NCBI GenBank assembly: GCA_022563275.1
Contig: JADFNR010000013.1
Location: forward strand, 9,939-39,999
Reading direction: 5' to 3'
DNA length: 30,061 bases
DNA from: Chloroflexota bacterium
Lineage (GTDB): Bacteria; Chloroflexota; Dehalococcoidia; UBA3495
Part shown: positions 23,668 through 30,061 of the stretch, piece by piece
Layout of the letters: every line of letters begins with the position of its first letter
How positions within the stretch are numbered: position 1 is the stretch's first letter
Translations under genes and position numbers: made by a program
Notes under the pieces: generated by a model
Database searches by the model: none
Told to the model about the DNA's origin: nothing
What the model saw: only the letters and a program-made list of their open reading frames with translations

Positions 23668-24954
23668 ATGTTTATCGGCTACTTCACTGAACGGCCCTAC
23701 CAGGACCCCGACTCGGGATTCTTCGGCGCAACAGGCAAGCCCATCAAGGACCTCACCCTCAGCAACGGCGAATATAATCCCGAACTGGGCGCCGCCCTCT
23801 ACAACCGTTATCTGGACGAAAAGGTCTACGCCGAGGAGATGGGCTTTGACGGCCTGGTGCTGAACGAGCACCACAGCACTCCGTTCTGCATGGGCGGCGC
23901 GATGAACGTCGAAGCCTCCATTCTGGCCCGCATCACCAAGAAGGCGAAGATCGTCCTCCTGGGCAATATCTTGCCCATCTGGGATGATCCTCTCTGGCTG
24001 GTCGAGCAGCTCGCCATGATCGACCTCATCTCCCACGGCCGCCTGGTCTCGGGATGGGTCCGGGGCACCGGGCGTGAAAGCGTGGCCCACAACGCGTCGC
24101 CCCCCTACAATTGGGAGCGGTTCAAAGAGGCCCACGAATTCATCATCAAAGCCTGGACCACGCCCGGCCCCTTCCGCTGGGAGGGCAAACACTACCAGTA
24201 CCGCCACGTTAACCCTTGGGTCATGCCCTACCAGAAGCCCCACCCCCAGATCTGGCTGCCCGGGGTGGTCAGCCGCGACTCTCTGATGTGGGCCGCAGAG
24301 CAGCGTATCCCCTACGTCATGCTATCAACCGAACTGGAACCAACCAAGCAGGCGTTCCAGCTATATCACGACGCCGCCGCCGAACAGGGTTATCAGTCCG
24401 GCCCCCAGAACCTTGGCTATCTGTGGAAGGTCCACGTGGACGAGACCGAGGAATTGGCCGAGAAGACCGCCCGGAAGTACATCCAGGGCCCCAGCAACCC
24501 CTTCTTGGCCGGCAACGAAGGCACCAATAACCCGGCCCTGGTCAGCCTGCCGGGGCTTTCCTCCCGCCGCCGGGTGCTGCCCACACAGGCGTCGGCCACC
24601 GCCAACCGGGGCGGGGGAGCGGGAGAAGTTCTGGGCCGGCCCTACGAGCGGCAGATCAAGGACTACACGATCATTGCCGGCACCCCCAAGACCGTGATCC
24701 CCAAGATACGTCACGTCCTGGAATACCTCCGGCCCGGCAGCGTGTTCTTCTGGGACGGCGATGGCGCCATGACCCACGACGACGCGATGCGCAGCCTGAG
24801 GCTCATGGGCGAAGAGGTCTTGCCAGCCGTCCGTGAGATCGCCGCCGACCTGGAACTGCCCGGTTCCTTCGAGGTGGACACGGCAACCGGCAAACCATAC
24901 GTGGCAATGACAGCGGCCACCGCCGGCGCCGAAGGCGGCCACGGGGAGGACTAG
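23668..24954 (+). CDS. Luciferase-like (LLM class) flavin-dependent monooxygenase
   Basis: 428 residues. Barrel features are KVYAEEMGFDGLVLNEHHS (the E-HH motif of LuxA-type monooxygenases), IVLLGNILPIWDDPLWLVEQ, AMIDLISHGRLVSGWVRGTG, PYNWERFKEAHEFIIKAW, QKPHPQIWLPGVVS and a C-terminal TIIAGTPKTVIPKIRHVL block. It is more like two-component alkane or EDTA-type monooxygenases than the F420 reductase-like protein encoded at 18019. An insertion of about 35 residues (LSSRRRVLPTQASATANRGG) precedes that last block and may be a flexible lid. GGAGAAGGA upstream supports the ATG. No flavin reductase gene is adjacent. A halogenase-like flavoprotein gene follows after a terminator. Confidence 0.9.
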   Translation: MFIGYFTERPYQDPDSGFFGATGKPIKDLTLSNGEYNPELGAALYNRYLDEKVYAEEMGFDGLVLNEHHSTPFCMGGAMNVEASILARITKKAKIVLLGNILPIWDDPLWLVEQLAMIDLISHGRLVSGWVRGTGRESVAHNASPPYNWERFKEAHEFIIKAWTTPGPFRWEGKHYQYRHVNPWVMPYQKPHPQIWLPGVVSRDSLMWAAEQRIPYVMLSTELEPTKQAFQLYHDAAAEQGYQSGPQNLGYLWKVHVDETEELAEKTARKYIQGPSNPFLAGNEGTNNPALVSLPGLSSRRRVLPTQASATANRGGGAGEVLGRPYERQIKDYTIIAGTPKTVIPKIRHVLEYLRPGSVFFWDGDGAMTHDDAMRSLRLMGEEVLPAVREIAADLELPGSFEVDTATGKPYVAMTAATAGAEGGHGED

Positions 24955-24986
24955 TCCCGTTCCGGCGTTGGCGCCCTAGCAACCCG

Positions 24987-25025
24987 ATCCCCCCAGGCCT
25001 GATGCTAACCGGCCGGGGGGATTTT
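24987..25025 (+). terminator. Intrinsic terminator after the luciferase-like gene
   Basis: ATCCCCCC-A-GGCC (24987-24999 region) pairs with GGCC-GGGGGGAT (25011-25022), with one bulged A and an 11-nt loop. TTT then AAAT follows. It lies 33 bp beyond the stop. Confidence 0.75.
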
Positions 25026-25097
25026 AAATCCAACCGTGGACTACCTACAGATAATTGGACTATCCGCGGGCCTGCACACCGGCCATAATATGTCCCG

Positions 25098-26756
25098 ATG
25101 AGCACCGATTCAAATCCGGACCAAAGCTTAGACCTGAGCGCCGACGTTATCGTGATCGGAGGCGGCCCCGCCGGCAGCGCCGCGGCCACCATGCTGGCCC
25201 GCAAGGGTTGGGAGGTGACCGTCTTAGAGCGGGAGCAGTTCCCCAGGGACCACGTTGGGGAATCGTTACTGCCGGCCTCCATCCCCATACTGGAAGAGTT
25301 GGGCGCGCTGCCCGCCGTGGAGAGCGCGGGTTTCCTGACCAAGTACGGCGCCACCATGGTCTGGGGCACCGGCGACGCACCCTGGAGTTGGTACTTCAAA
25401 GAGACCAGCCAGCGGTACCCTCACTCCTATCAGGTGTGGCGTCCCCAGTTCGACCAGATCCTGCTGGAGAACGCCAAGGCCCAGGGGGTCACCGTGTTGG
25501 AGGGCCACCAAGTCACCGGCGTCATCTTCGACGGCGGCGAGGCCGTTGGGGTGGAGTTCACCAACCGAGACAGAGTCTCCGGAGAGGCGCAATGCCGTTT
25601 CGTGGTCGACGCCAGCGGACAGTCGACGTTGCTGGCGCGCCATCTGGAATCGAAGCAGTGGGACCCGTTCTTCCAGAACCTGGCGGTCTACGCCTACTTC
25701 ACCGGGGTCCAACCGCTGCCTGAACCCGACCAGAACAACATCTTCATCGAGTCCTACCGGCACGGCTGGCTCTGGAGCATACCGCTGCACACCGGCCGCA
25801 CCAGCGTCGGCGCGGTGGTCGACTCCAAGACCGGGCAGGAGGGCATCCAGCAGAACGGCGCCAAGGCGTTCTTGGAAGCCCAGTTGGCCCAGAGCGGCCA
25901 CACCCGCGCCATGCTGGAGAACGCCAAGATGGACTCTGAGCCCACCGTGGTGCGCGACTGGTCATACACCGCCGAGAAGCTATTCGGGCCGGGCTACATC
26001 CTGGCCGGAGACGCCGCCTGTTTCGTTGATCCCCTATTCTCATCCGGGGTCCATCTGGCCCTGATGTCCGGGGTGCTGGCCGCTGCCTACGTGACCACGG
26101 CTCTCAATGACCCGTCGATGGCCGATGCGGCGGGCCAGGTTTACCAAGAGCTCTACCTCAAGGAGTACAACCAGTTCCGGGAGATGTCCCGGCTGTTCTA
26201 CTCCAGCAATCTCAGCGCCGAGTCCTATTTCTGGGAGGCCCGCCGCATCACCAAAAGCGGCCAGTATTCGCCGCGTCACAGCTTCATCCAGGCGGTGGCC
26301 GGACAACCGCCCCGAGGCTATGAGCGGGTGGTGTTGGACCGGGGCCAGGCGCCCGAGGAATTCATCGAGAGCGTCCGCGCCGTGGAATCGGAACGTTTGT
26401 CCCGGACTCGGTGGTTGGCCGCCCTGGCCGCGGACCCCCAGCGCAACCAGATATTGAACGCGGTCCCCCGGCTGGCCGAGGGCGTGCAGGTCCAGTTAAA
26501 GCCGGTGCTGGCCGAAGGGGAGTTCGTGCAGGGGCACGTTTTGAATACCGTCTCCCAACCGGAGGGCACGCCCTGCAGCCCCCTTGTCGCCACCGTGATC
26601 GCGGAGATCGACGGCCAAAAATCGGTCTCCGACATCGTGGACGGTCTGGGACAGCACCTGGACCAAGCCGGTCACGCCCAACTGGAAGAGGCCGTTTCGC
26701 GCACCATCGAGATACTCTACGTCGATGGCACGGTGGCCGGGCTGGTCACGGAGTGA
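25098..26756 (+). CDS. Flavin-dependent halogenase-like FAD protein with extra C-terminal domain
   Basis: 552 residues. The FAD-binding Rossmann motif VIVIGGGPAGSAAA (residues 17-30) is followed by RDHVGESLLP, GFLTKYGATMVWG with Lys82 at the position of the catalytic lysine of phenol/pyrrole halogenases, and HGWLWSIPL, a perfect WxWxIP halogenase motif (Trp224, Trp226). LAGDAACFVDPLFSSGVHLA completes the FAD site. The family chlorinates or brominates activated aromatics using FADH2, but some members are oxygenases or dehydrogenases. Residues about 440-552 (CSPLVATVIAEIDGQKSVSD, then EEAVSRTIEILYVDGTV) resemble a PqqD-like winged helix rather than halogenase sequence. No Shine-Dalgarno is seen before the ATG; the start could also be weakly translated. 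No flavin reductase or carrier gene is adjacent. Confidence 0.85.
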   Translation: MSTDSNPDQSLDLSADVIVIGGGPAGSAAATMLARKGWEVTVLEREQFPRDHVGESLLPASIPILEELGALPAVESAGFLTKYGATMVWGTGDAPWSWYFKETSQRYPHSYQVWRPQFDQILLENAKAQGVTVLEGHQVTGVIFDGGEAVGVEFTNRDRVSGEAQCRFVVDASGQSTLLARHLESKQWDPFFQNLAVYAYFTGVQPLPEPDQNNIFIESYRHGWLWSIPLHTGRTSVGAVVDSKTGQEGIQQNGAKAFLEAQLAQSGHTRAMLENAKMDSEPTVVRDWSYTAEKLFGPGYILAGDAACFVDPLFSSGVHLALMSGVLAAAYVTTALNDPSMADAAGQVYQELYLKEYNQFREMSRLFYSSNLSAESYFWEARRITKSGQYSPRHSFIQAVAGQPPRGYERVVLDRGQAPEEFIESVRAVESERLSRTRWLAALAADPQRNQILNAVPRLAEGVQVQLKPVLAEGEFVQGHVLNTVSQPEGTPCSPLVATVIAEIDGQKSVSDIVDGLGQHLDQAGHAQLEEAVSRTIEILYVDGTVAGLVTE

Positions 26757-26808
26757 GCCTGGGCGCTGGCCATTCTTCTTTGGTGCTGAATCCTAGTCCA
26801 CCGGCCTG

Positions 26809-26893
26809 GCGGGTTTAAAACCCGCTCCTACAATCCTGTGCCAAAAACACTCAGTCCCTTCCTCCTCGCAAGGGGGAAGGTTAGGATGGGGGC
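26809..26893. repeat. Two dispersed-repeat hairpins between halogenase-like and cyclase genes
   Basis: GCGGGTTT-A-AAACCCGC (26809-26825), followed by TCCTAC, belongs to the family seen at 19751-19775. CCTTCCTCC (26857-26865) pairs with GGGGGAAGG (26872-26880), with one G-T pair. The tail TTAGGATGGGGGC that follows resembles the unit at 4525-4560. There is no coding content in 26757-26981. Confidence 0.7.
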
Positions 26894-26981
26894 ACGGCTT
26901 CACAGCCTCCCGATTACGAGACTGTCGTTAGACCGGCGCATAAGTCTGAGATAATCGCTTTCAAAAAAACCAGGAGAAAAC

Positions 26982-27911
26982 ATGGCCACCAGACAGATAC
27001 CCACGGAAGATGAAGTGATCGGTTGGATGGACTCGCTCAGCAACTGGGGACGCTGGGGCGACGACGACCAGATGGGCACCCTGAACCTGATCACCGACGC
27101 CAAGCGGGCCCAGGCGGCCGGCCTGGTTAAAGAGGGCATCAGCGTCTCTTGCTCCCGGTTGATCGTCCCGGAACTCGCCGCCGATGTCACCACCATCCCG
27201 CCGCTGCACTACATGATCCGGGCCGGCGACACGATTCCCGCCCAGGGAGGCGGCGGCACCTCCGATTTTCTGGGGTTCTCCTACCACGGCCTGACCATCA
27301 CCCACCTGGACGCCCTGTGCCACCAGGCCTGGAACGGCAAGCTCTATAACGGCTTTGACCCGTCGCTGGTCGGCAGCGAGTCCAAGGCCACGGTGCTGGA
27401 CATCGACAAAGCCCAGAACGGCATCATCACCCGGGGCGTCATGCTGGACATCGCCAAGGTGCGCGGCGTGGACTGGCTGGAGGCCGGCGAGGGTGTGTTC
27501 ACCGAGGACCTGGAAGCCGCCGAGAAGGCCCAGGGCGTCCGGTTGGAAGAGGGCGACGCCCTGATGCTGCGGCTGGGCTGGTACAAGCGGCGTCTGGAGA
27601 AGGGCGCCCCCGCATCGGGCCGGCCCGGACTTCACGCCGAGACCCTGCCCTGGCTGAAAGAACGCGGCATCTCCATCGTCGCCGGCGACGCCTCCCAGGA
27701 CGCTGACCCCAGCGGCTACCCGGCCCTGGGACTGCCCATACACCGGGTGGGCATCGTGGGCATGGGACTCTGGCTCATCGACGCCGCCAACTGCGAGGAA
27801 CTGGCGGCGGTCTGCCAACGCCTGAACCGCTACGAGTTCATGTTCATAGTGGCCCCGCTAAGGTTCAAGAACGCCACCGGCTCCCCCACCAACCCCCTGG
27901 CCCTCTTTTAG
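26982..27911 (+). CDS. Cyclase-family (kynurenine formamidase-like) metal-dependent hydrolase
   Basis: 309 residues. The PF04199 pattern is clear: WGRWGDDDQMGTLNLIT near residue 22 (longer-form cyclases), FSYHGLTITHLDALCHQAWNG near residue 99 (the HxxxxxHxDxxxH metal site), NGIITRGVMLDIAKVRGVDW, EEGDALMLRLGW, GLHAETLPWLKERGISIVAGD (catalytic His-Glu region) and PLGLPIHR-type YPALGLPIHRVG. Relatives open or close amide and lactone rings, for example formylkynurenine or isatin. A role in degradation of aromatic or heterocyclic compounds is plausible but the substrate is unknown. CAGGAG a few bases before the ATG supports the start. It follows the halogenase-like gene after 225 bp of repeats and ends without an obvious strong terminator. 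Confidence 0.92.
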   Translation: MATRQIPTEDEVIGWMDSLSNWGRWGDDDQMGTLNLITDAKRAQAAGLVKEGISVSCSRLIVPELAADVTTIPPLHYMIRAGDTIPAQGGGGTSDFLGFSYHGLTITHLDALCHQAWNGKLYNGFDPSLVGSESKATVLDIDKAQNGIITRGVMLDIAKVRGVDWLEAGEGVFTEDLEAAEKAQGVRLEEGDALMLRLGWYKRRLEKGAPASGRPGLHAETLPWLKERGISIVAGDASQDADPSGYPALGLPIHRVGIVGMGLWLIDAANCEELAAVCQRLNRYEFMFIVAPLRFKNATGSPTNPLALF

Positions 27912-28010
27912 GCGCCCTAGCGGCGCAAAAAGGGGTTTTGGCCAGGACTTTTCCGCGTTCTTCACCGCCTGGGTAAATCCTGGGCAAGATTCTCTGCCGC
28001 GGCAAACAAA

Positions 28011-28041
28011 AACCAGGTGCGGTCTAAGACCGAACCTGGTT
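28011..28041 (-). terminator. Hairpin that would terminate leftward transcription
   Basis: AACCAGGT (28011-28018) pairs with ACCTGGTT (28034-28041), and inside it GGTCT pairs with AGACC. On the minus strand the stem is followed by TTTTTG, a U-rich end. No minus-strand gene lies to the right within reach, so its purpose here is unclear. Confidence 0.5.
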
Positions 28042-28161
28042 GAGGTGCCTCACCATGGACTCCGCTGACCCTGCCTTCACGGCGGGAGCAGCCGCCCCTA
28101 CCTCTTACAGTGGGGGATACCGGCTATTTTTCTTCAACGATCGCGGAGCCTCAGGCTTCCC

Positions 28162-28220
28162 GGAGCCATCGCCGGCTCCCCATGGGACCGCCGTTGCTTA
28201 CGTCCCAAAGCCGGCGATGG
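28162..28220. repeat. Overlapping, mutually exclusive inverted repeats
   Basis: CCATCGCCGGCT (28166-28177) is the exact reverse complement of AGCCGGCGATGG (28209-28220). The same left arm also lies in a local hairpin GGAGCC/GGCTCC (28162-28167 with 28174-28179). The two folds cannot form together. CCCTAC follows the right arm, as in the other dispersed repeats of this window. Confidence 0.6.
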
Positions 28221-28360
28221 CCCTACAAGGGAAGTGCCATGAATGGTTCAACTCGAATCGCCTCATGCAGGCTACCTCCTCCCGAGAATCCGTTGTTCCC
28301 TGAGGCATCGATCATCGCCTCGCCTCAGCCTGCGCTGACGCCTTTTGTTGGTCAACGCTA

Positions 28361-28640
28361 GATTCTTAAGCTATCAGATATATTTTTCTCTGTCAACGTG
28401 TATAAACTCTACATATTACGACGAGTTAAAGGTAATATAACTTATTATCTATCAACTTATCGTAATTTCTGGATCGGATAATTCACCAAGGCATCAAATT
28501 TAATCGATTAGTTGTCTTGATTCAAGTAGTTATAGCTTAATCTGTTTATATATTGTGAATTAAATAACGAATAATTGTGATTTTTTGCACATTTTTGACA
28601 ACTATGTGACATCATTGTATCCTCCAGATATAACGCTAAT
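28361..28640. other. AT-rich island
   Basis: This stretch is dominated by A and T, in sharp contrast to the GC-rich genes on both sides; only a spurious short minus-strand frame (28508-28693) is open. It contains many TATA-like words, long AT runs such as those near 28470-28580, and a good promoter at its right end. It may be a promoter/nucleoid-protein-bound region, or foreign DNA inserted next to the small genes that follow. Confidence 0.7.
28595..28623 (+). promoter_or_regulatory. Sigma-70-type promoter upstream of the small-protein genes
   Basis: A perfect TTGACA (28595-28600) is followed after 17 bp by TATCCT (28618-28623). It lies at the right end of the AT-rich island, about 155 bp before the next start codon, which implies a leader of some 150 nt. 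Confidence 0.6.
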
Positions 28641-28779
28641 TTCCACCATCTGGCGCAGGAATTTCCGGCCATGATGGATGCGAAGACCTTCACTCGTCAT
28701 CGAGATTTCCCTCAGATCGGGACGATGACGGCCCGATCACTTCCGGACCGGCCCGCACCGGGGGCCAAGGAAGGCCGAT

Positions 28780-29202
28780 ATGGCGGTTCGAGAACTGGGA
28801 AACTCGGAAGGTCAGTCTCAGCTACGCTTCATATTAACGGTCGTCGATGGTTGTATCGAAACTGAGCGGTCGGTTCGCGAACTGTTGGGAAGCGGACTGC
28901 GGCAACAGAATATCGAGATATTCTACGACCATCAAATGCCGGTCCATGCCGATTCGATCGGGCTCCCATCGGGCCGATTGAAAGTGACCCTCCAATATCT
29001 GGAAGACCTCCTGGGGTTGGACGCTTCAACTTCGATGGAGTACGAAGGATATTGGAATGCCGGCCGGCATATCTTGCTCGCCAATGTTTCCCAAGATAAC
29101 GACGCCGAAATAGCCGTCGCCGTCTTGGGGAAGGCGGGGTCCCGCACCGGACGCATCTTGGGCTACGGCCATTCCGCTAAATCACTTGCGCACACCGTTT
29201 GA
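28780..29202 (+). CDS. Small protein, possibly YflT/general-stress-like alpha-beta domain
   Basis: 140 residues. After a short N-terminus, RFILTVVDGCIETERSVREL looks like a beta-strand and helix that open a ferredoxin-like domain. NIEIFYDHQMP follows as a second strand. YEGYWNAGRHILLANVS and DNDAEIAVAVLGKAGSRTGR then resemble the y..al..GgvLv.V..dd.......iL...GA layout of YflT/general stress domains. That resemblance is by eye only. There are no membrane segments or metal motifs; two Tyr and several acidic residues lie around 90-95. AAGGAAGG seven bases ahead supports the ATG. The long leader and isolated promoter suggest regulated expression. Otherwise unrecognised. Confidence 0.6.
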   Translation: MAVRELGNSEGQSQLRFILTVVDGCIETERSVRELLGSGLRQQNIEIFYDHQMPVHADSIGLPSGRLKVTLQYLEDLLGLDASTSMEYEGYWNAGRHILLANVSQDNDAEIAVAVLGKAGSRTGRILGYGHSAKSLAHTV

Positions 29203-29404
29203 CTCGGACCCGGCCGTCCAACCAGGAATTTCGGTAGCCAGGGACTATTTCGACGCAGCGTTTGAGCGGGAAGAAAGGAGGCCCGCCACGCGGGGAATCC
29301 AACTAGCCGTGGTCCGGCTCATTGTCATTAGACCTCACTGATACTGATTCACTTGGGTGGGTCCAATTTCAGGCGGCACAACTCTGTTGTAGCGAAGGTG
29401 TGTG

Positions 29405-29599
29405 ATGGCAACTATCTTTTTAGCGGATGAATTTCTCTTCCTGGAGATCGAGGGCGAATTAGATCAATTTGAGCCCTTGTTCGAGCCCGATTATCTGGGA
29501 CTTTTCGATCTCGACGAGACCGAACCGCGTCCTCCGGAACCGAATCGCTGGAGTTACCGGATCCCCTGTCCCGGAGTAAGGTTCTACTTCTACGAATGA
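29405..29599 (+). CDS. Small acidic protein of unknown function
   Basis: 64 residues from ATG 29405 (GTG 29402 is also in frame), with GAAGGTG six bases ahead. It is strongly acidic (FLEIEGELDQFEPLFEPDY, then DLDETEPRPPEP) and ends in an aromatic cluster, VRFYFYE. I do not recognise it. It lies 200 bp downstream of the preceding small gene on the same strand and just before a strong terminator, which supports it being a real transcribed gene. Acidity of this kind is seen in antirestriction, chaperone-like or DNA-mimic proteins, but nothing specific shows that here. Confidence 0.5.
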   Translation: MATIFLADEFLFLEIEGELDQFEPLFEPDYLGLFDLDETEPRPPEPNRWSYRIPCPGVRFYFYE

Positions 29600-29618
29600 G
29601 GCCACCGGCTCGCCGGAT

Positions 29619-29657
29619 AAAAAAGGGGCTGCGGGTTCTACCCGCAGCCCCTTTTTT
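29619..29657. terminator. Strong bidirectional intrinsic terminator
   Basis: AAAAAAGGGGCTGCGGGT (29619-29636) pairs perfectly with ACCCGCAGCCCCTTTTTT (29640-29657), an 18-bp stem with a 3-nt loop. It sits between the convergent small acidic gene and the GMC oxidoreductase and serves both strands. Confidence 0.95.
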
Positions 29658-29684
29658 GGGCTTCATGAGGGAGCAGGAAACCCC

Positions 29685-30061
29685 CTACTTCCCCTGCTTG
29701 ATCCAGTCGGCTATCCGTTCGCCGATCATCATGGTTGTTACGTTGGTGTTGGCGCGGATGCAGTCGGGCATGATGGAGGCGTCAACCACTCGGAGGCCCT
29801 CCATCCCGTGGACCTTGCCGTACTGATCGACCACGGCCATGGGGTCTGATTCCGGGCCCATCTTGCAGGTGCAGGATATGTGCTGAGAGGTGGTCACTTC
29901 CCGGTACAGGTATTCGTCCAGCGCCTCGTCTGATGCCAGTTCGGCGTCGGTGGGCTCGATGCGCTCTTGAATGATGTCTTTGAAGGCGGGGTCCTCGCCC
30001 AGGGCCACGCAGATGCGGACCGTCTCCCGCAAGCGCTCCCGGTCAACCTCTTCCTCAAGAT
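29685..30061 (-). CDS. GMC family (glucose-methanol-choline) oxidoreductase, C-terminal fragment
   Basis: Open across the right edge; 125 C-terminal residues are visible. The PF05199 signature is clear: TTSQHISCTCKMGPESDP (first active-site His of the HxxGTCxMG block, here HISCTCKMG), VHGMEGLRVVDASIMPD, then RANTNVTTMMIGERIADWI, which provides the second active-site residue, Asn. The family are FAD enzymes that oxidise alcohols such as choline, glucose or alkanols. Substrate and FAD-binding N-terminus lie outside. The motif differs slightly from the usual G-T-C (Ser-Cys-Thr-Cys). The frame continues upstream as LEEEVDRERLRETVRIC to the last base; a start near 30032 is not real. It ends 28 bp from the strong terminator. 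Confidence 0.93.
   Translation of the reverse strand, partial: LEEEVDRERLRETVRICVALGEDPAFKDIIQERIEPTDAELASDEALDEYLYREVTTSQHISCTCKMGPESDPMAVVDQYGKVHGMEGLRVVDASIMPDCIRANTNVTTMMIGERIADWIKQGK

Larger units (their letters stand above)
27912..28360. other. Gene-free region with several hairpins after the cyclase gene
   Basis: I see no credible gene; a plus-strand frame at 28040-28303 runs across repeats and lacks family character. Structures present are a weak GCGCC/GGCGC hairpin just after the stop (27912-27926), a palindrome TGCCGCGGCA near 27995-28004, the strong hairpin at 28011-28041, GGCGG/CCGCC near 28081-28097, and overlapping inverted repeats at 28162-28220. Confidence 0.6.

Noticed and set aside
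28040..28303. 87-residue plus-strand frame after the cyclase gene
   Set aside because: It crosses the hairpins and repeats of this region, has no ribosome binding site and shows no domain-like pattern.
28508..28693. 61-residue minus-strand frame in the AT-rich island
   Set aside because: It depends on the low GC content, has Asn/Ser-rich random composition and no ribosome binding site.

Overview
The window reads as a stretch of a GC-rich bacterial chromosome. There are no rRNA or tRNA genes, no CRISPR array and no transposase. The gene mix is a DUF1800/DUF1501 pair, NHL propellers, luciferase-like flavin enzymes, a cyclase-family hydrolase, an HpcH/HpaI aldolase, a DUF3179 lipoprotein, a membrane pyrophosphatase and a GMC oxidoreductase. 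Together with many short hairpin-forming dispersed repeats, this most resembles Chloroflexota of the SAR202/Dehalococcoidia type. That placement is inference from family content; no marker gene here proves it.

Layout. 1-565: truncated class I/II aminotransferase (minus), divergent from an HpcH/HpaI aldolase (772-1554). 1746-4380: DUF1800 and DUF1501 genes, which commonly travel together. 4449-4560: four consecutive hairpins. 4603-6778: two tandem NHL beta-propeller paralogues ending at a terminator. 6874-8274 (minus): two tandem hemerythrin-like paralogues. 8275-8956: gene-free, with a 286-bp element bounded by perfect 20-bp inverted repeats. 8957-11371 (minus): aromatic amino-acid group trpA, AroH-type chorismate mutase, DAHP synthase. 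11534-12487 (minus): CPBP membrane protease with a zinc ribbon. 12729-14387: GatC/AtzG-like small protein plus amidase. 14564-17837: HAD hydrolase, divergent GT20 glycosyltransferase and an unrecognised protein. 18019-19604: luciferase-like oxidoreductase overlapping a YfcE-like phosphoesterase. 19611-19837: a second nested inverted-repeat element. 19902-21941 (minus): membrane pyrophosphatase. 22174-23439 (minus): DUF3179 lipoprotein. 23668-24954: second luciferase-like gene. 25098-26756: flavin-dependent halogenase-like protein with an extra C-terminal domain. 26982-27911: cyclase-family hydrolase. 27912-28779: long gene-free region ending in a strongly AT-rich island. 28780-29599: two small unrecognised proteins. 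29685-30061 (minus): C-terminal end of a GMC oxidoreductase.

How the genes work together. The clearest pathway unit is trpA-aroH-DAHP synthase: DAHP synthase opens the shikimate pathway, chorismate mutase starts the Phe/Tyr branch and TrpA belongs to the Trp branch. Two of these enzymes carry unusual active-site acid residues (Glu for the catalytic Asp of TrpA; Asp75/Gln78 instead of Cys75/Glu78 in chorismate mutase). Most other genes are single catabolic or redox enzymes with their own promoters and terminators, typical of an oligotroph with a broad oxidoreductase set. I see no defence system or biosynthetic megacluster. The best candidates for something undescribed are the nested inverted-repeat elements, the divergent GT20 gene with its unknown neighbour, the halogenase-like fusion, the YfcE-like enzyme with altered metal ligands, and the AT-rich island with its two small proteins.
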